From Anastatus disparis (lineage: Eukaryota > Arthropoda > Insecta > Hymenoptera > Eupelmidae), in the NCBI GenBank assembly GCA_017163975.1, contig JAFFSR010000309.1, positions 2,619,001 through 2,683,000 on the forward strand: a stretch of 64,000 bases of DNA. Reading direction: 5' to 3'. The translations under genes were made by a program, and so were the position numbers. Under the pieces are notes generated by a model. That model made no database searches, was not told where the DNA came from, and was given only the letters and a program-made list of their open reading frames with translations. This document shows, one piece after another, positions 31,075 to 42,855 of this stretch. Within the stretch, counting starts at the first letter, position 1; each line of letters starts with the position of its first letter.

Positions 31075-33733
31075 CAGTAGCGCTCAAAAGTTCGATAACA
31101 CTATAACAAAAAAAGGGGGGTAAAAAAATAGCTATATCTTCGGATAGGAATGTCGTACAAAAATTTTAAAAAAAGTATTTTAAAGTATTCGTCAAAACCT
31201 TTCAAAATCGATGTCTTAGAAATTTTTCTTAGTATTTTATCATATTAAAAAATTTAATTGAAAAAAAAAAATAACGAATTTTTTAAAATACAGTTTTACT
31301 TAAATAATTTTTAGAGTACATGAATGAAAAATCTGAAAAAAATATATGTTAAAGTACTCTAAAAGAGCTTTCATTTTCATTTTTAAACGTTTTTTTTTCA
31401 TTATTTTTCGCGAAGTTATGAGGTTTCAAAGATAGTGATCTCACTTATAGAGGCGTTCAAAATTTCGATAACGCTTGAAAAAAATTTATAGAAAAAAAAT
31501 TTTTAAAGGAAATTCTAAAAATGGCATTTAAAAATACTCGTCCGAACCTTTTATAATTAACTAGTATCAATTTTCATATAGTTTTTTATCATGGTTAAAA
31601 ACATTATTTTATACTTTAACGCTATTAATAACTGAAAAATCAATATTTATTCAAACAAAACATTATTATACATAAAAATAACTCTTAGCATACACAAATT
31701 GATTACTTTGTAAATAGATTTTCTGAAAACAAAAACTATGATTCTGAACACAAAAATAACATACATTCTAGAAATAAATAAACGCATTAATTCTTCAAAC
31801 AATAAATAATATAAAATAATTTTAAGTTTTTCTTTTTACACACTTTTTTCTTCAAAAAATCCGCCTTTGGCTTTAATAACTGCTTTGCAAATTCTAGGCA
31901 TGCGTTCTATTAATTTATTTAAAACACTCGATTCAATAGAGCACCAACACTTCAATAAACTACTCCACAATTCAGACACATTCTTATTTGCTTGCTCTTT
32001 TCTAACCCTTCTATCGAGCTCATCCTACAACAATTCAATGGGATTAAGATCCGGAGATTGTGGTGGCCAGTCCATTATTATTAGATCTCCTTTTTCAGAT
32101 TTTTTAATCAAATATTCTTTGCATAATTTAGATGTGTGTTTTGGGTCATTATCCTGTTGCATTATAAAATTTCTTCCAATTAATTTCAACCCTGATGGAA
32201 TAGCGTTACGTTGTAATATGCTGTGATAAACCTCTTTATTCATAATGCCAGTAATTTTTTTTAAGTCACCTACTTTACCATTTCCAAAACAGCCCCATAC
32301 CATGACACTTCCACCACCATGTTTCACCGTGGGAATAAGGCACTCTTTATTATATTTTTCTCCTACCCGACGACGAACAAAAACACGACGTTTACTGCCG
32401 AATAACTCAAATTTTGACTCGTCTGTCCATAAAACTTTACGCCAATCATCAACTGAAAAATGTTCGTATTTACGAGCCCATGCTAATCTTTTTCGTCTGT
32501 TCACTTCTCGTAAAAGCGGCTTTTTCGTCGCAATACGTCCTTTTAAGCCTTCTTCATTTAAGCGCCTCTTTATCGTGGAATCACTAACTGCAGTAGTGTG
32601 AGATTCATTATAAATGGTTCTAATTTCAGGAGCTGTTAATCTTCGATTTCTTTTGCTAATCGAACAAATATATTTATCATCTTCTGCAGTAGTCTTTTTG
32701 GGACGTCCTGATCGTTTCCTATCACAATTTAGTCCAGTATCTTCAAGTCTTGTGATAGCTTTATGAGCAGCGTAAACACTAATGTTCAGTCTTTTTGCGA
32801 TTTCCCGATATGAAAGACCTTGTTTACGTAAAATATTAGCCTGAGATCGTTTTTCTAACCACGAAATTTCCATATTTCCACTCATTTCTAAATGTGTACC
32901 GTAGAATAACTCGCGAAACACTAAAAGAATATTGTAGTAATGATATACTACCTGCTCTAACTAGTATCGTCCTGAAAATTTAATGTCAACAAATAAACAA
33001 ACAATGTGTAAGCACTTGAAAACTTTAAAGTCACAATGTTAGGCACGAATAAACAATAAATTATATTCTAACTTTAAAATTTTACAACGTTGCTCAAAAT
33101 AATCAAATTATTACAATAAATATTATTTTATGTTATTTAATAGTTTATGATTTTAGAAAATATTTTTCGTTATATGTGTTGGTGATATTTACATTTAAAA
33201 TAATGTTTTTAACCATAATAAAAAACTATATGAAAATTGATACTAGTTAATTATAAAAGGTTCGGACGAGTATTTTTAAATGCCATTTTTAGAATTTCCT
33301 TTAAAAATTTTTTTTCTATAAATTTTTTTCAAGCGTTATCGAAATTTTGAACGCCTCTATAAGTGAGATCACTATCTTTGAAACCTCATAACTTCGCGAA
33401 AAATAATGAAAAAAAAACGTTTAAAAATGAAAATGAAAGCTCTTTTAGAGTACTTTAACATATATTTTTTTCAGATTTTTCATTCATGTACTCTAAAAAT
33501 TATTTAAGTAAAACTGTATTTTAAAAAATTCGTTATTTTTTTTTTTTCAATTAAATTTTTTAATATGATAAAATACTAAGAAAAATTTCTAAGACATCGA
33601 TTTTGAAAGGTTTTGACGAATACTTTAAAATACTTTTTTTAAAATTTTTGTACGACATTCCTATCCGAAGATATAGCTATTTTTTTACCCCCCTTTTTTT
33701 GTTATAGTGTTATCGAACTTTTGAGCGGTACTG
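31075..33733. mobile_element. Tc1-like transposon with ~540-bp terminal inverted repeats
   Basis: The element begins CAGTAGCGCTCAAAAGTTCG and ends CGAACTTTTGAGCGGTACTG, with TA duplications at 31073-31074 and 33734-33735. The inverted repeats extend to about 31612 and 33194 and look nearly identical. Reading the other arm of the host palindrome (30826-30845) gives the empty site and confirms the TA duplication. It carries one transposase gene on the minus strand. Confidence 0.9.
31836..32921 (-). pseudogene. Tc1-like transposase, single stop codon
   Basis: The frame reads from about 32921 (an internal ATG, MSGNMEISW, is the better start) to TAA 31836-31838, with one TAG at 32025-32027. The N terminus has a helix-turn-helix pair: ANILRKQGLSYREIAKRL, then a GRPKKTT AT-hook-like segment. 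The catalytic domain shows VLWTDESKFELFG (first Asp), QQDNDPKHTS (second Asp) and SPDLNPIELL (Glu), that is a DDxE triad with the Tc1-type spacing. The stop lies 3 codons after the catalytic Glu, so the last ~60 residues are cut off. Everything else looks intact, implying recent activity. Confidence 0.9.
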
Positions 33734-34794
33734 TATATCATGCGTATTTTTTGAGATAATAGCTATTAAAAAAAATCGGTTTTTTCATAAAAAATGACGA
33801 TAACTACCGTAAAATCGATCATAGATGAGCTTTCTATAGCTCATTTTATAGGTGACTCCTTTAGCTTTTACCTCCATTTTGTTTTTCTATGATTCGATAA
33901 TTTCCACAAAAATGGCAGGCATTTGAATAGGGGCAAAAAAATTGAATATTTTTTAGTTAGTTTTTTACGCATAAGGCATACATTTTTTAATTTTTTTTTG
34001 CTCAACTCGGCTTAAATTAAAGGTTTTTAAACCCTTTTTAAAACCCAGTCGGAATTTTTTAATTACGGCTATTTTTTACTGAACCACAAAACTTTAAAGT
34101 TTTATCGATTTTCATGTAGGGTGGGCAAATGTGGCTGGAGGGTAGTGTATGGAATCCGCAATTAAATTGCAATCAATTCTAATGATTTTCATTATTTTTA
34201 ATGCATGATTTGTAAGCAGTAACGTATTTTATTTTTTTAGAATCCTAAGATATATTATTCAATTTTTCTCAAAATTAATATTTTTCACAATTACTTTAAT
34301 GCATATTGCAAAATCTGCAAATGATTCCCCAATTGTTTAAATATGATTTTGATTAAAATTCATAATTATTTGATTTATACGGTGTAGCTGGTGGGGGTAA
34401 TAGTAAATGAATATTAAGAAAAATGATCTTCTCTATAATTACAAGGGTTACGCTAATTATGAAAACATCTATGGAATCCGCAATTAAATTGCAATCGATT
34501 CCAATGATTTTTTAAATATTTATGCACGATTTGTAAGTAGTAGCCGTATTTTCTTTTTTTAGGATCCTAAAATACATTATTTCATTTTTCTCGAAAACCA
34601 TTGTTTCCACAATTATTTTAATGCATATTGCAAAATCTGCAAACGATTCCGCATTCATTTTAATAAGTATTCTTTATGAAATTTGTAATCACTCTCCCAG
34701 TTCCCCAAGCTGTGCATATCTCGATTCATGCCATGTGCTGCTCTGAACCTTCAGAAAACGCTCACAACTCATTTTTCACATCTTTCAATAAACT

Positions 34795-35104
34795 GCGTAC
34801 ACGGAAAACATTTGGCACGTTAAGGAAGTGTGCTTGTGAGACATCGTGCGTCTGCTGCATCGGCACCGAAAAATACGGTGCCGATGTTACTTCGTTACAG
34901 TGGCTATCTCTGTAGAATGTCAACGCTTGCTTTGAGATGCACGAGGGGCGCTACTGTGTAAGACAAGGCAGAGTCACATATGTTAAGCGTGCGTTGCTAT
35001 AGCTTTGACTGTCACGCCATCTCGACACCTGAAATCTAGTGCCGGCATCGTGCCGCACAACCTAGTCACCGTCGCTGTACGTGCGAAATGTTTCCCGTGT
35101 ACAC
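34795..35104. mobile_element. MITE with GTACACGGAAAAC ends
   Basis: GTACACGGAAAACATTTGGC at 34797 is complemented by GAAATGTTTCCCGTGTAC ending at about 35103. The body is GC-richer than its flanks and holds a 12-bp-stem hairpin CATCGGCACCG / CGGTGCCGATG at 34858-34887. No ORF or clear target duplication. Confidence 0.65.
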
Positions 35105-35122
35105 ACCAAAATGATGTGTATG

Positions 35123-35346
35123 AGTAGATAAGCTATGAGGGTTCTGGATCACTGATCCAGAAACGCTATGAGGATTCTGTATCAGTGATCGAGAAGCCCG
35201 GTATTTCTGCCTCACACAGATATGAGTGAGCGCTATGCGATAGGGGCCTATCTAATATTTTAAATATTAAAACTATTATATTATAATTTTTATATTATAA
35301 TTTTATGAAAAAGCCCGCAGCGGCATGCGATACGGGCCTATCTACT
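35123..35346. mobile_element. Possible Polinton-end-derived short element
   Basis: It starts AGTAGATAAGCTATGAGG and ends GGGCCTATCTACT, like the Polinton termini at 2313 and 18688. A further AGGATTCTGTATCA word parallels AGGCATTCTGTATCAC in the Polinton repeat. At 224 bp it has no coding room, and no 6-bp duplication is visible. It might be a deletion derivative or coincidental similarity. Confidence 0.4.
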
Positions 35347-35587
35347 ATTTTTAAGATTATAGTTATATTTAATATTCGATGATTGTGTAATGTTAGATCC
35401 GTAATTTATTTATATTAATTTATTATTAAAATTCTTTTGAAATAAAATTTTTAGTGAATTTTTTTTTATAATTAATAATTATTAATAATAATTAATAATT
35501 ATTTAAAAAATTGAATCAATATTCAAATAAAAATAGGATTGTATTCGATAAACTACGGATATACAAGTTTCCAAAGTTATCGAATAC

Positions 35588-35665
35588 GACGACTCCGTGG
35601 TCAAGTCGTATATATGCTTGCCTCTCGACCAGAGGGTCGTGGGTTCGATCCCAACCCAAGTCAAC
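35588..35665 (+). repeat. tRNA-derived SINE head
   Basis: CCGTGGTCAAGTCG resembles box A, CCTCTCGACCAGAGG forms an anticodon-like stem, and GGGTTCGATCCC is a perfect box B. The distal T stem and 3' CAAGTC are followed directly by AT-rich DNA. A tRNA-like SINE is more likely than a tRNA gene because the acceptor stem does not close. Confidence 0.55.
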
Positions 35666-35829
35666 TTTATTTTCACTTTAAAAATTTCTAAATATTATTT
35701 CAAATTAAAAATTTATTTAATTTGAAATGAAAAGCGATTTAAAAAATTTATTCATATTCAATAAAAGTTATGTCATGTATATACCACCAACGATCTACGT
35801 TATCGACACGCGACGAGTGGAGATGCTTC

Positions 35830-36176
35830 TCGAACATTAGTAATAGGAGAAATGGCTGGGAATCAATGGTAGAAAAGTGGGGATACTTGTACTTATACGA
35901 GGGGGCTTAGCTTGAAGAAATCATTCCTTCACTCAATGGCTTCCAAGACGGATCTCCCTCTCTACTACTAAGGATGGTCTGAAAAAACGAAAATGATCTT
36001 TCGAACATTAGTAATAGAAGAAATGGGTGGAAATCAATGATAGAAGAGTGGAGGTACTTGTACTTATACGAGGGGGCTTAACTTTAAGAAATCATTCCTT
36101 CACTCGATGGCTTGGAAGACGGATATCTCTCTACTACTAAGGATGGTCTGGAAAAACGAAGACGATCTCTTTATCA
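35830..36176. repeat. ~171-bp tandem duplication
   Basis: Two copies starting TCGAACATTAGTAATAG at 35831 and 36001 share TACTTGTACTTATACGAGGG and CTACTACTAAGGATGGTCTG. Confidence 0.85.
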
Positions 36177-36883
36177 CTGACATAAATAACCCTTCACAAC
36201 TCAAATATCTCTGAAAGATTTTTTATTTTTTATTATTTACAGAAATAAGCTTTTTTACCTACAGTGAAGATTTTTTGTGTGAACAAAAAATATGGTCTGT
36301 TTCTAACAATAGAACAAAAAAAAAACTCTTAATACAGCCGTATATTAACATATGATGGTCTCAATCCTAAAAATAATAAAATGCAGAGAGGGATTGTTTT
36401 TTTTGCATTGTATTTGGCTGATTCCATTTTAAATCGAACAGCCTGTATACACTCAAGTCACCAATCACTGCACGGATGGAGAATTTTATTCTACTTGGAA
36501 AATAAGGAGACACGTATTTTTGGTTTTTGTTGAAATATCAAAATTACATAAGATATGCACATTTGAAAATCGCATACAAAAACTAAATGTTCAAACTGAA
36601 AAAGTTAACAATAACTTTAGAGGGCTATCATTTTACCAATTTTCAATGAATTTTAGTCAACCTTTTTTTGTTTTATTTTGTTATAGAGGACCAAATTACC
36701 TATCTAATGGTACCTGTTTGATCCCGTATTTTTTGGTTTGGAGCGAGAAAACAATTCACAAATTTTATTGTTGAAAAATGTTTGTATATACGTTTAGATG
36801 TCTTAAACAATCTACATTCAAACGCTGTCGCATGCTTCGCTTATTGTTTGTGTACAATTGTATGCATGTTTCTACCATCAATA

Positions 36884-36928
<45 letters not shown>

Positions 36929-37061
36929 ATATGTAATATGATTTTTATGTATATGTACATATATATGTGAATTCGTAATATAAAAATAAATACTTAAGTT
37001 TTGTTACAGGCAATTAAAGAGAATCACTAAAAATGTTACTAGATTTTTAAATGCGTATAGT
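36177..37061. other. AT-rich region with (TA)n
   Basis: A TA run of about 35 bases lies at 36889-36924. A short open frame at 36520-36774 has no recognisable features and is probably chance. Confidence 0.4.
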
Positions 37062-37345
37062 CCCTTAGCATTGATAGCTAGAAGCTTTAAACTTGTTTTT
37101 AAATGAAAGCTGAGCTCAAATCCTTTCAAAATAATAGTTATAGTATATCAAAATATTTTTTCTCAAAGCTATAGCGTAATAAAGATTGGACCTGATTTCA
37201 TCTTTTGTTACACCTATATTTTTTTTAGAACTTTAAAAAAAAATAATATTTTAATATACTATAACAATTATTTTATAAGGATTTCAACTCAGCTTTCATT
37301 TGAAAACAAGTTTCAAGCTTCTATAGTCCAATCAATAGAGCAAAA
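37062..37345. repeat. Palindromic element
   Basis: ATTGATAGCTAGAAGCTT and CTTTCAAAATAATxGTTATAGTATAT-type words on the left are complemented on the right (TATACTATAACAATTATTTT, AAGCTTCTATAGTCCAAT). The centre is near 37203. Confidence 0.7.
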
Positions 37346-37378
37346 AATAGTATATTACGTTCCGAGGTACGGAACAGG

Positions 37379-38207
37379 CTCATTACATGCGCGTGTAAGT
37401 AAAACACGCGCATATGATGAGCCTTTTTCGTGCCGAGGAGCGTATACGATTTTCCTTCATGCCCGGCCGGAACTTCGCCATCCCAAAAAGATAAAAATCC
37501 ATTTTTAAGTAAAAAAAATACATCGAAAACGACTTTGAGTGAAAAGTCATTTGATGCTTTAGTTTGTTGTAGCGCGCATGCGTAAGCAACTATAGCATAT
37601 GTTGAGAGCGTGAAAGAGAGAGAGAGAAAGACAGAAAGAAAGAAAGAATCGAAAATAAATAATTCGTTTTATTTAATATTTCAAATAAATAAAATGTGTA
37701 ATGAAACAAAAAAATATATGTAAGAACATGAATATTTAAGAATTTTATTTGTGTTTTAATTTCTGAAGTGTCTAAAAACGTGTTGTAAGTGTCGTGAAAA
37801 AAATATTTATGGTTAAAAAAATGTTGTGTATGTACGTAAGAAATGTAAGAAAACCGAACATGTGTATCTTATAGCTGCTAACATAGGATACATAGTAAAT
37901 ATTCAAATCATAATTCATATGAAAAAAGAACGCGTGTAATTATCATGTGTGTGTATTTCATAATTTTAACATTCATAAGTCTAACAATGTTAGATGTATA
38001 ATAACAAAGGTTAGACATGTGGTGTATATATAGATATACTCGGAACACATACAGCAGACAGTGAAGCGACCGAAACTGCTATAGTATGAAGGTGCGCAGT
38101 AGCTTCTGAGCATGTGACTGTAAAGAAAAACGTGAATGTAATTTGCCCGTTCCCTGCCGCACGAGAGGCACTTTTAGGCGAAGTTCCGGCACGGGTATGA
38201 AGGAAAG
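37379..38207. mobile_element. Degenerate inverted-repeat element
   Basis: CCTTCATGCCCGGCCGGAAC at 37457 is complemented by GTTCCGGCACGGGTATGAAGG at about 38184-38204. A perfect-looking hairpin, GCTCATTACATGCGCGTGT / ACACGCGCATATGATGAGC, lies at 37379-37423. No ORF is seen. Confidence 0.5.
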
Positions 38208-38232
38208 GCTATTTTTGACATTGATTCAGGGC

Positions 38233-40268
38233 TTAAGGGGGCCAGATACTATTAGAAGCTGAAATATATTGCTGAGATGTATTGATATAAATTGTTGATG
38301 TTTAAAAATAACTTATTTCATATAAAAGTACATTCGATTTCAAACATTTTTTGGTTTAAAACATTTTCTATATCGTTGAAAGTCTGGAACAAAAAATCCT
38401 TTACCGCAAGGTTTCTTCATGAGTTTTCATTGGATTTACTTAAAATTTTATGGAGATATTCAAAATTATAGTAGAATCCATATAAATGTAAAACATTCAT
38501 AAAAAATTCGAATAAAAAAATTTTTTAAGAAAAAATTTTTTTTGATCAATTATTATAAATAATAAGTTAAACTAGCTCGCCACAGCGGCCCAAAGGGCCG
38601 CTGTAGCTCGCACCTCGGTCTTTTCAGAGCTTCGCTTCGCTCAGCTCTGAAATGCCCTCGTGCCTTGCATCGCTTCGCAATGCAAATAATAAGTTAAACT
38701 AGCTCGCCACAGCGGCCCAAAGGGCCGCTGTAGCTCGCACCTCGGTCTTTTCAGAGCTTCGCTTCGCTCAGCTCTGAAATGCCCTCGAGCCTTGCATCGC
38801 TTCGCAATGCAAGGCATGCAAAAAGCTCCGCTTCTTGCATATAAGGCACGACCGAAAACGCTCGCGCTTCGCGCTCGCTATTTGATATTCCAAGAATATT
38901 AGAGCAAATCATTTACAACCGCAAAAGCATTAAAAGTTAATATTATTTCTTTTTTTCATTGAATTTTTTACCGCATCTTTCAACAGAAGGTTTGAATTTA
39001 TTGTATTTATTTAAAAAATCAAATTTATAATTATTTAATATTTTCTTGTAAATTAAGTTGATTGATTTCGAAAAAATTTATGTTATGTGAAAAAGACATA
39101 TTTTTATTAATGTATATTTTTTTAAATTTTGGATAGGATAATCTATCAAAAGTTATAAGAAAAAAAAAATTATTTTATAGTTTAGTAGCTTAAAAGTAAA
39201 GTTTTGTATAAAGTTTTTATTTGATCTGAATCATTTCGATGGGGGATAATTTAAAACAATAATACAAATAAATGTTGGCAGTTTAAAAAAAAATAGTTCG
39301 AGCTGTTTTAAAACAGTTATCCCTTCAGAGGTAAAATAAATGATTTTTTGGAAATAACTTGAAAAAAACGAATTTTCAAAAAAAGTATATAAAATAAAAT
39401 TTATAGAAAAAAATAAGATACATCTTTTTAATATTATACATATTTTTTTAAAAATAATATTTATCAATTTATCATTAAAAAGTCTTTGATTTCAACAATT
39501 TTCATGAATAATTTGAAAAATATTATTTTCAGAGAAAAATGTATAATATAAAAAAGATTTATTTTTTTATATTCTATAACTTTTATTCTATATACTTTTA
39601 AAAAAAAATCGTATTTTTCAAGTTATTACCAAAAATCCATTTTTTTGACCATTTAAAAGGCGCTTATTTAAAAACGCTTCCAACGATTTTTTCCAAAATA
39701 GGAACGTTTACTTGTGTTATTATTTGAAACAATTTCCCGTTTGAGTCATTCAGATCGGATAAAAACTCGTCGAGAAAATTCATAAACTTGATTTCTCACA
39801 CACATACATCCATACATACATTTTAAGTAAGCCTCGTAATAGTCTTATTTTGCTATAAAAATAAGTTTTTTATCATAAAATAACATATTTTGAAGGGTTA
39901 CATTTTTCGCGATGTCGAAAATATAAGGCACTTCCGTATAGCGGTCGTGCCTAAAAATGAATAGAAATAAATCAATTCAAAATCTGCTCCATTTATATAG
40001 ATTCTACTATAATTTTGAATACCTCCATAAAATTTCAAGTGAATCCAATGAAAACTTATGAAGAAACCTTGCGGTAAAGTGTTTTTTGTTCCAGACTTTC
40101 AACGAGCACCACCACTTCAATTCTCAAGATATAGAAAATGTTTTAAACCAAAAAATGTTTGAAATTGAATGTATTTTATATGAAATTTGTTATTTTTAAA
40201 CATCAGCAATTTATATCAATATATCTCAGCAATATATTTCAGCTTCTAATAGTATCTAGCCCCCTTAA
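38233..40268. mobile_element. TTAA-flanked 2.0-kb inverted-repeat element
   Basis: TTAA at 38233-38236 and 40265-40268 bracket inverted ends GGGGGCCAGATACTATTAG / CTAATAGTATCTAGCCCCC. The inverted repeats extend about 265 bp (to about 38495 and 39995) and share TTTACCGCAAGGTTTCTTCAT. The interior is AT-rich apart from a GC-rich hairpin array at 38572-38880 and lacks a transposase. TTAA targeting is typical of piggyBac and Kolobok elements; this copy is non-autonomous. Confidence 0.82.
38572..38880. repeat. GC-rich hairpin array
   Basis: A ~119-bp unit is present twice (from about 38572 and 38691) and contains three hairpins: CAGCGGCCCAAAGGGCCGCTG, CAGAGCTTCGCTTCGCTCAG and TTGCATCGCTTCGCAATGCAA. 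A third, divergent block follows with GCTCCGCTTCT and CGCTCGCGCTTCGCGCTCG. The composition is sharply different from the AT-rich flanks. Confidence 0.85.
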
Positions 40269-40688
40269 TAAAACCTATGTAGAGTTGTTGAGAGCGATAA
40301 AAAACATACCCTATATAAAATGTAACAAAAAAAACGGTAGAAAATGCTCTAGGAGGCTGTAAAGTTGGCCAAAACAGGTTTTTTAATTCTCTGAAGCAAC
40401 GTGTGCATTTTAGAAAAAAAAGTAATAAATAAAAGTATTAGAAAATTGAAAAAACTACAATTTGAGTGGTGTCACGATTATTTTCGTAAATTTTTTATTG
40501 CAAAAAAGCCTATAAACTATCAAAAATGGCCATTTCTTGCATATCAATTATTTATCACAAAAACAATTTTTTAAATATTTTTAAACTTTTAAAAGGAAGT
40601 CTTCATTAATACAAATAAAAAGAGAGGTTGTAACAGTAAATTGGTTAATCTGTTGTTGAGATATTCCCTATTGTTTAATTAATGATGA

Positions 40689-40893
40689 ATTGACTGAGCA
40701 TGGTTTAAAACGTGTAAAAACCAACAAAATCGATACATGATATTTTGGCATGATAAATCACCTGATAAATCAGGTGATTTGTCACCTGATTTTTTTCCAC
40801 CAGGGCACCCACTACCATTGACATGTGATATTTTAGAAAATCTTACCTCAGCAAATTATATCACAGCCGTAGATCTGAAAGACGGCCATTATC
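40689..40893 (+). mobile_element. Fragment of Ty3 pol with half of the MITE (copy 3)
   Basis: 40689-40805 matches the right half of the palindromic MITE. 40806-40893 matches RT sequence at 46393-46482 (CCACTACCATTGACATGT...) with only a few differences. The MITE/pol junction is identical to that in the Ty3 element at 42-49.7 kb, so both carry the same insertion event. The fragment ends where a non-LTR fragment begins. Confidence 0.85.
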
Positions 40894-41741
40894 AAGATCA
40901 ATGATGGTAGAGATGCTATTTTGATGCAGGAAGATATAAATAAATTTCTTAATTGGTGTAGGTTAAATGGATTACTATGTAATTTTGAAAAATTTTACAT
41001 AATTACTTTTACTAGATCCAAACATGTAGAATATGAATATTAGTTAAATAACACAATTGTTAATAGTTTGTTCAGCATTAGAGATTTAGGGGTTATTTTC
41101 GATAGTGGCTTATCTTTTAATGAACACGTTAATTCTTTATGTAGTAGTGCTAAAAAAGATTCTAGGATTTATAAAGCGTTTTTCTTCGAAATTTAACCGT
41201 CCTGAATTATTTCGAGCGTCATATTTTGCATATATTTATTCTAAAATTAGTTATGCTTCTGTTATATGGAAGCCGTACTTGGCTCGTCAGATGGATCTTT
41301 TGGAGGGTGTATATAGAAAGTTTTTACGTTTTTCTTCATATAAATTAGGAATGAGAATGGGTTACAATGATCATAATTATGGTCCTATTCGAACATTTTT
41401 ACGTATACCTAGCTTCAAATCAAGTTTCAACAGGAATGGAGGTTACTTTTACGTACCTATTGTGGCTCATAATTTTATTTTACACTCACCATCATTGCGT
41501 CTCTCTTTGATATGTAACAATAATAGAAACTTGATTTATTTATTGACTCAATTTTTACAGTATGTAGAAAAACAAGACAAATGCTATCTTTTCAATGAAT
41601 TGATATTGATGTAAAAAAAAGACAAAAGAATTTTGGTTTATGCTACCTATTTTTTAAAATATAATATAATTTTGTTTTTTTTCTTATGTACATATAAATG
41701 GGTTATAAACCTATAGATAAATAAATAAATAAATAAATAAA
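40894..41741 (+). pseudogene. 5'-truncated non-LTR retrotransposon, RT C-terminal region
   Basis: The translated block contains FLNWCRLNGLLCN near 40950, RDLGVIFDSGLSFNEHVNSL near 41080, then YSKISYASVIWKPYLARQMD and RKFLRF. These are typical of the region after the RT core in Jockey/R1-type elements. A TAG interrupts it near 41040 and a frame change occurs near 41160-41180. It ends in a TAAA-type tail, (ATAA)n at about 41717-41741, as expected for target-primed insertion with 5' truncation. Confidence 0.75.
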
Positions 41742-41744
41742 GAC

Positions 41745-42008
41745 TACAAATATGTATTTTGTTTTACCGTATGTTAGAGGTTTATCAGAAAGAATTAAAA
41801 ATGAGTTTAAAAACATAGAATTCAGATTTTCTTTAAACATACGAATAATTTAGGTATATTTTTTAATAATTGTAAGGATAAAGATGAAAAAAATGTAAAA
41901 TCGGGAGTAGTTTACAAAATTAATTGTTGTGATTATGATAAATATTATATTGGGCAGACAAGTATATATTTAAAAAGGAGAATTTATAAACATAAGTATA
42001 GCTTAATT
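41745..42008 (+). pseudogene. Penelope-like fragment with GIY-YIG motif
   Basis: The pieces read MYFVLPYVRGLSERIKNEF, then after a frame change SGVVYKINC, DKYYIGQTSIYLKRRIYKH. They match the Penelope-like protein at 22352-22918. The GIY-YIG core residues are kept here, but the fragment is short and frame-broken. Confidence 0.75.
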
Positions 42009-42855
42009 AAATACATTTTTTTAGCGTTTTTTTTTTATTATTAAATATTTTTGAAAAATCGCGTCGCGAGTTAAAAACGCAGAAGATCCGAACGAGAGGA
42101 AGGAAGGACGTCCGAAAATTATAACCAAAGAAATTAGAGTGCTCCTTATCACGCAGCTCACTCTCTGCTGCAACAAGTAAGTATAAATTATATAAATCGT
42201 ATTATATTGTCCCACGGCGTAGTACAGAGTCAAGCTAATAAAAGCGTAGAAAACAAATAAAATAAAAATTAGAATTTTTTTTCCATTTTATTAATTAAAG
42301 TGATTAATGCGCGAATATAGTGTGCGTTAGGAAGAAGAAAAAGGAAAACGTGTGCGAGCGTAACAGAGAAATAGTGTCGTCTTAAAAAAATAATAATATT
42401 CAAATATTGCAAGTTTTAATAAATCCTTGGAAAAAAAATTAAATTCAAACAAGTGAATGCGTGCGAATCATAAAATTCAATATCCTATAAACAATAAATT
42501 TTGCAGTAAAGAAAAGAAATTGAATAGAGAAAGTTAAAGAATAATATTTAGATTATATTAATTTTATAATTGATTTTTAACGCTAATATTTTTACTGCAA
42601 GGTTAATTAATTATCAGCGCGCATAAGAAAACGCAAACGCTTCGCCTTCTCACGCGTAATTTAAAGAGTAACAATAAAAATTTTGAGAAAAAGTTAAATT
42701 GTGAAATCTTATTTATCGAACATGTCGCTCATTAACTTATTTTCGAAAAAGGACGGAAAAGCGAGACGTAAAGGACTTTCGTTGTCTCCTATTAGAGGTT
42801 CGCATAGTGAAGAGATTTAGCCGCATTCGGGAACGAAAGGACATCATATCCGACC

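Larger units (their letters stand above)
30420..34147. mobile_element. TA-flanked foldback element carrying a nested Tc1-like transposon
   Basis: Ends are CACTACCCTCCAGCCACATT and its complement, flanked by TA (30418-30419, 34148-34149). The sequence GAAAACATCTATGGAATCCG near 34463 shows the uninterrupted target. Arms of at least 410 bp share ACCTTTAATTTAAGCCGAG and GAATCATAGAAAAACxAAATGG-type words. Without the Tc1 insertion the element is about 1.07 kb and nearly fully palindromic. It has no ORF. Confidence 0.83.
28327..34720. mobile_element. Nested palindromic transposon complex
   Basis: The outermost layer is an inverted repeat whose ends contain TTTGGGGAACTGGG (28334) and CCCAGTTCCCCAAG (34696). 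Its arms are built from tandem units of about 325 bp with GATTTTGCAATA(T/A)GCATT and CGTATAAATCGAATAATTA-type words. A second palindrome centred near 29330 spans about 28730-29960, and a hairpin lies at 29868-30190. A TA-flanked foldback is inserted at 30420-34147, and a Tc1-like transposon sits inside that. Subtracting insertions, the outer element was about 2.7 kb. It has no coding region of its own. Confidence 0.75.

Noticed and set aside
36520..36774. 84-residue frame
   Set aside because: No recognisable motif, no splice context, and length expected by chance in this composition.
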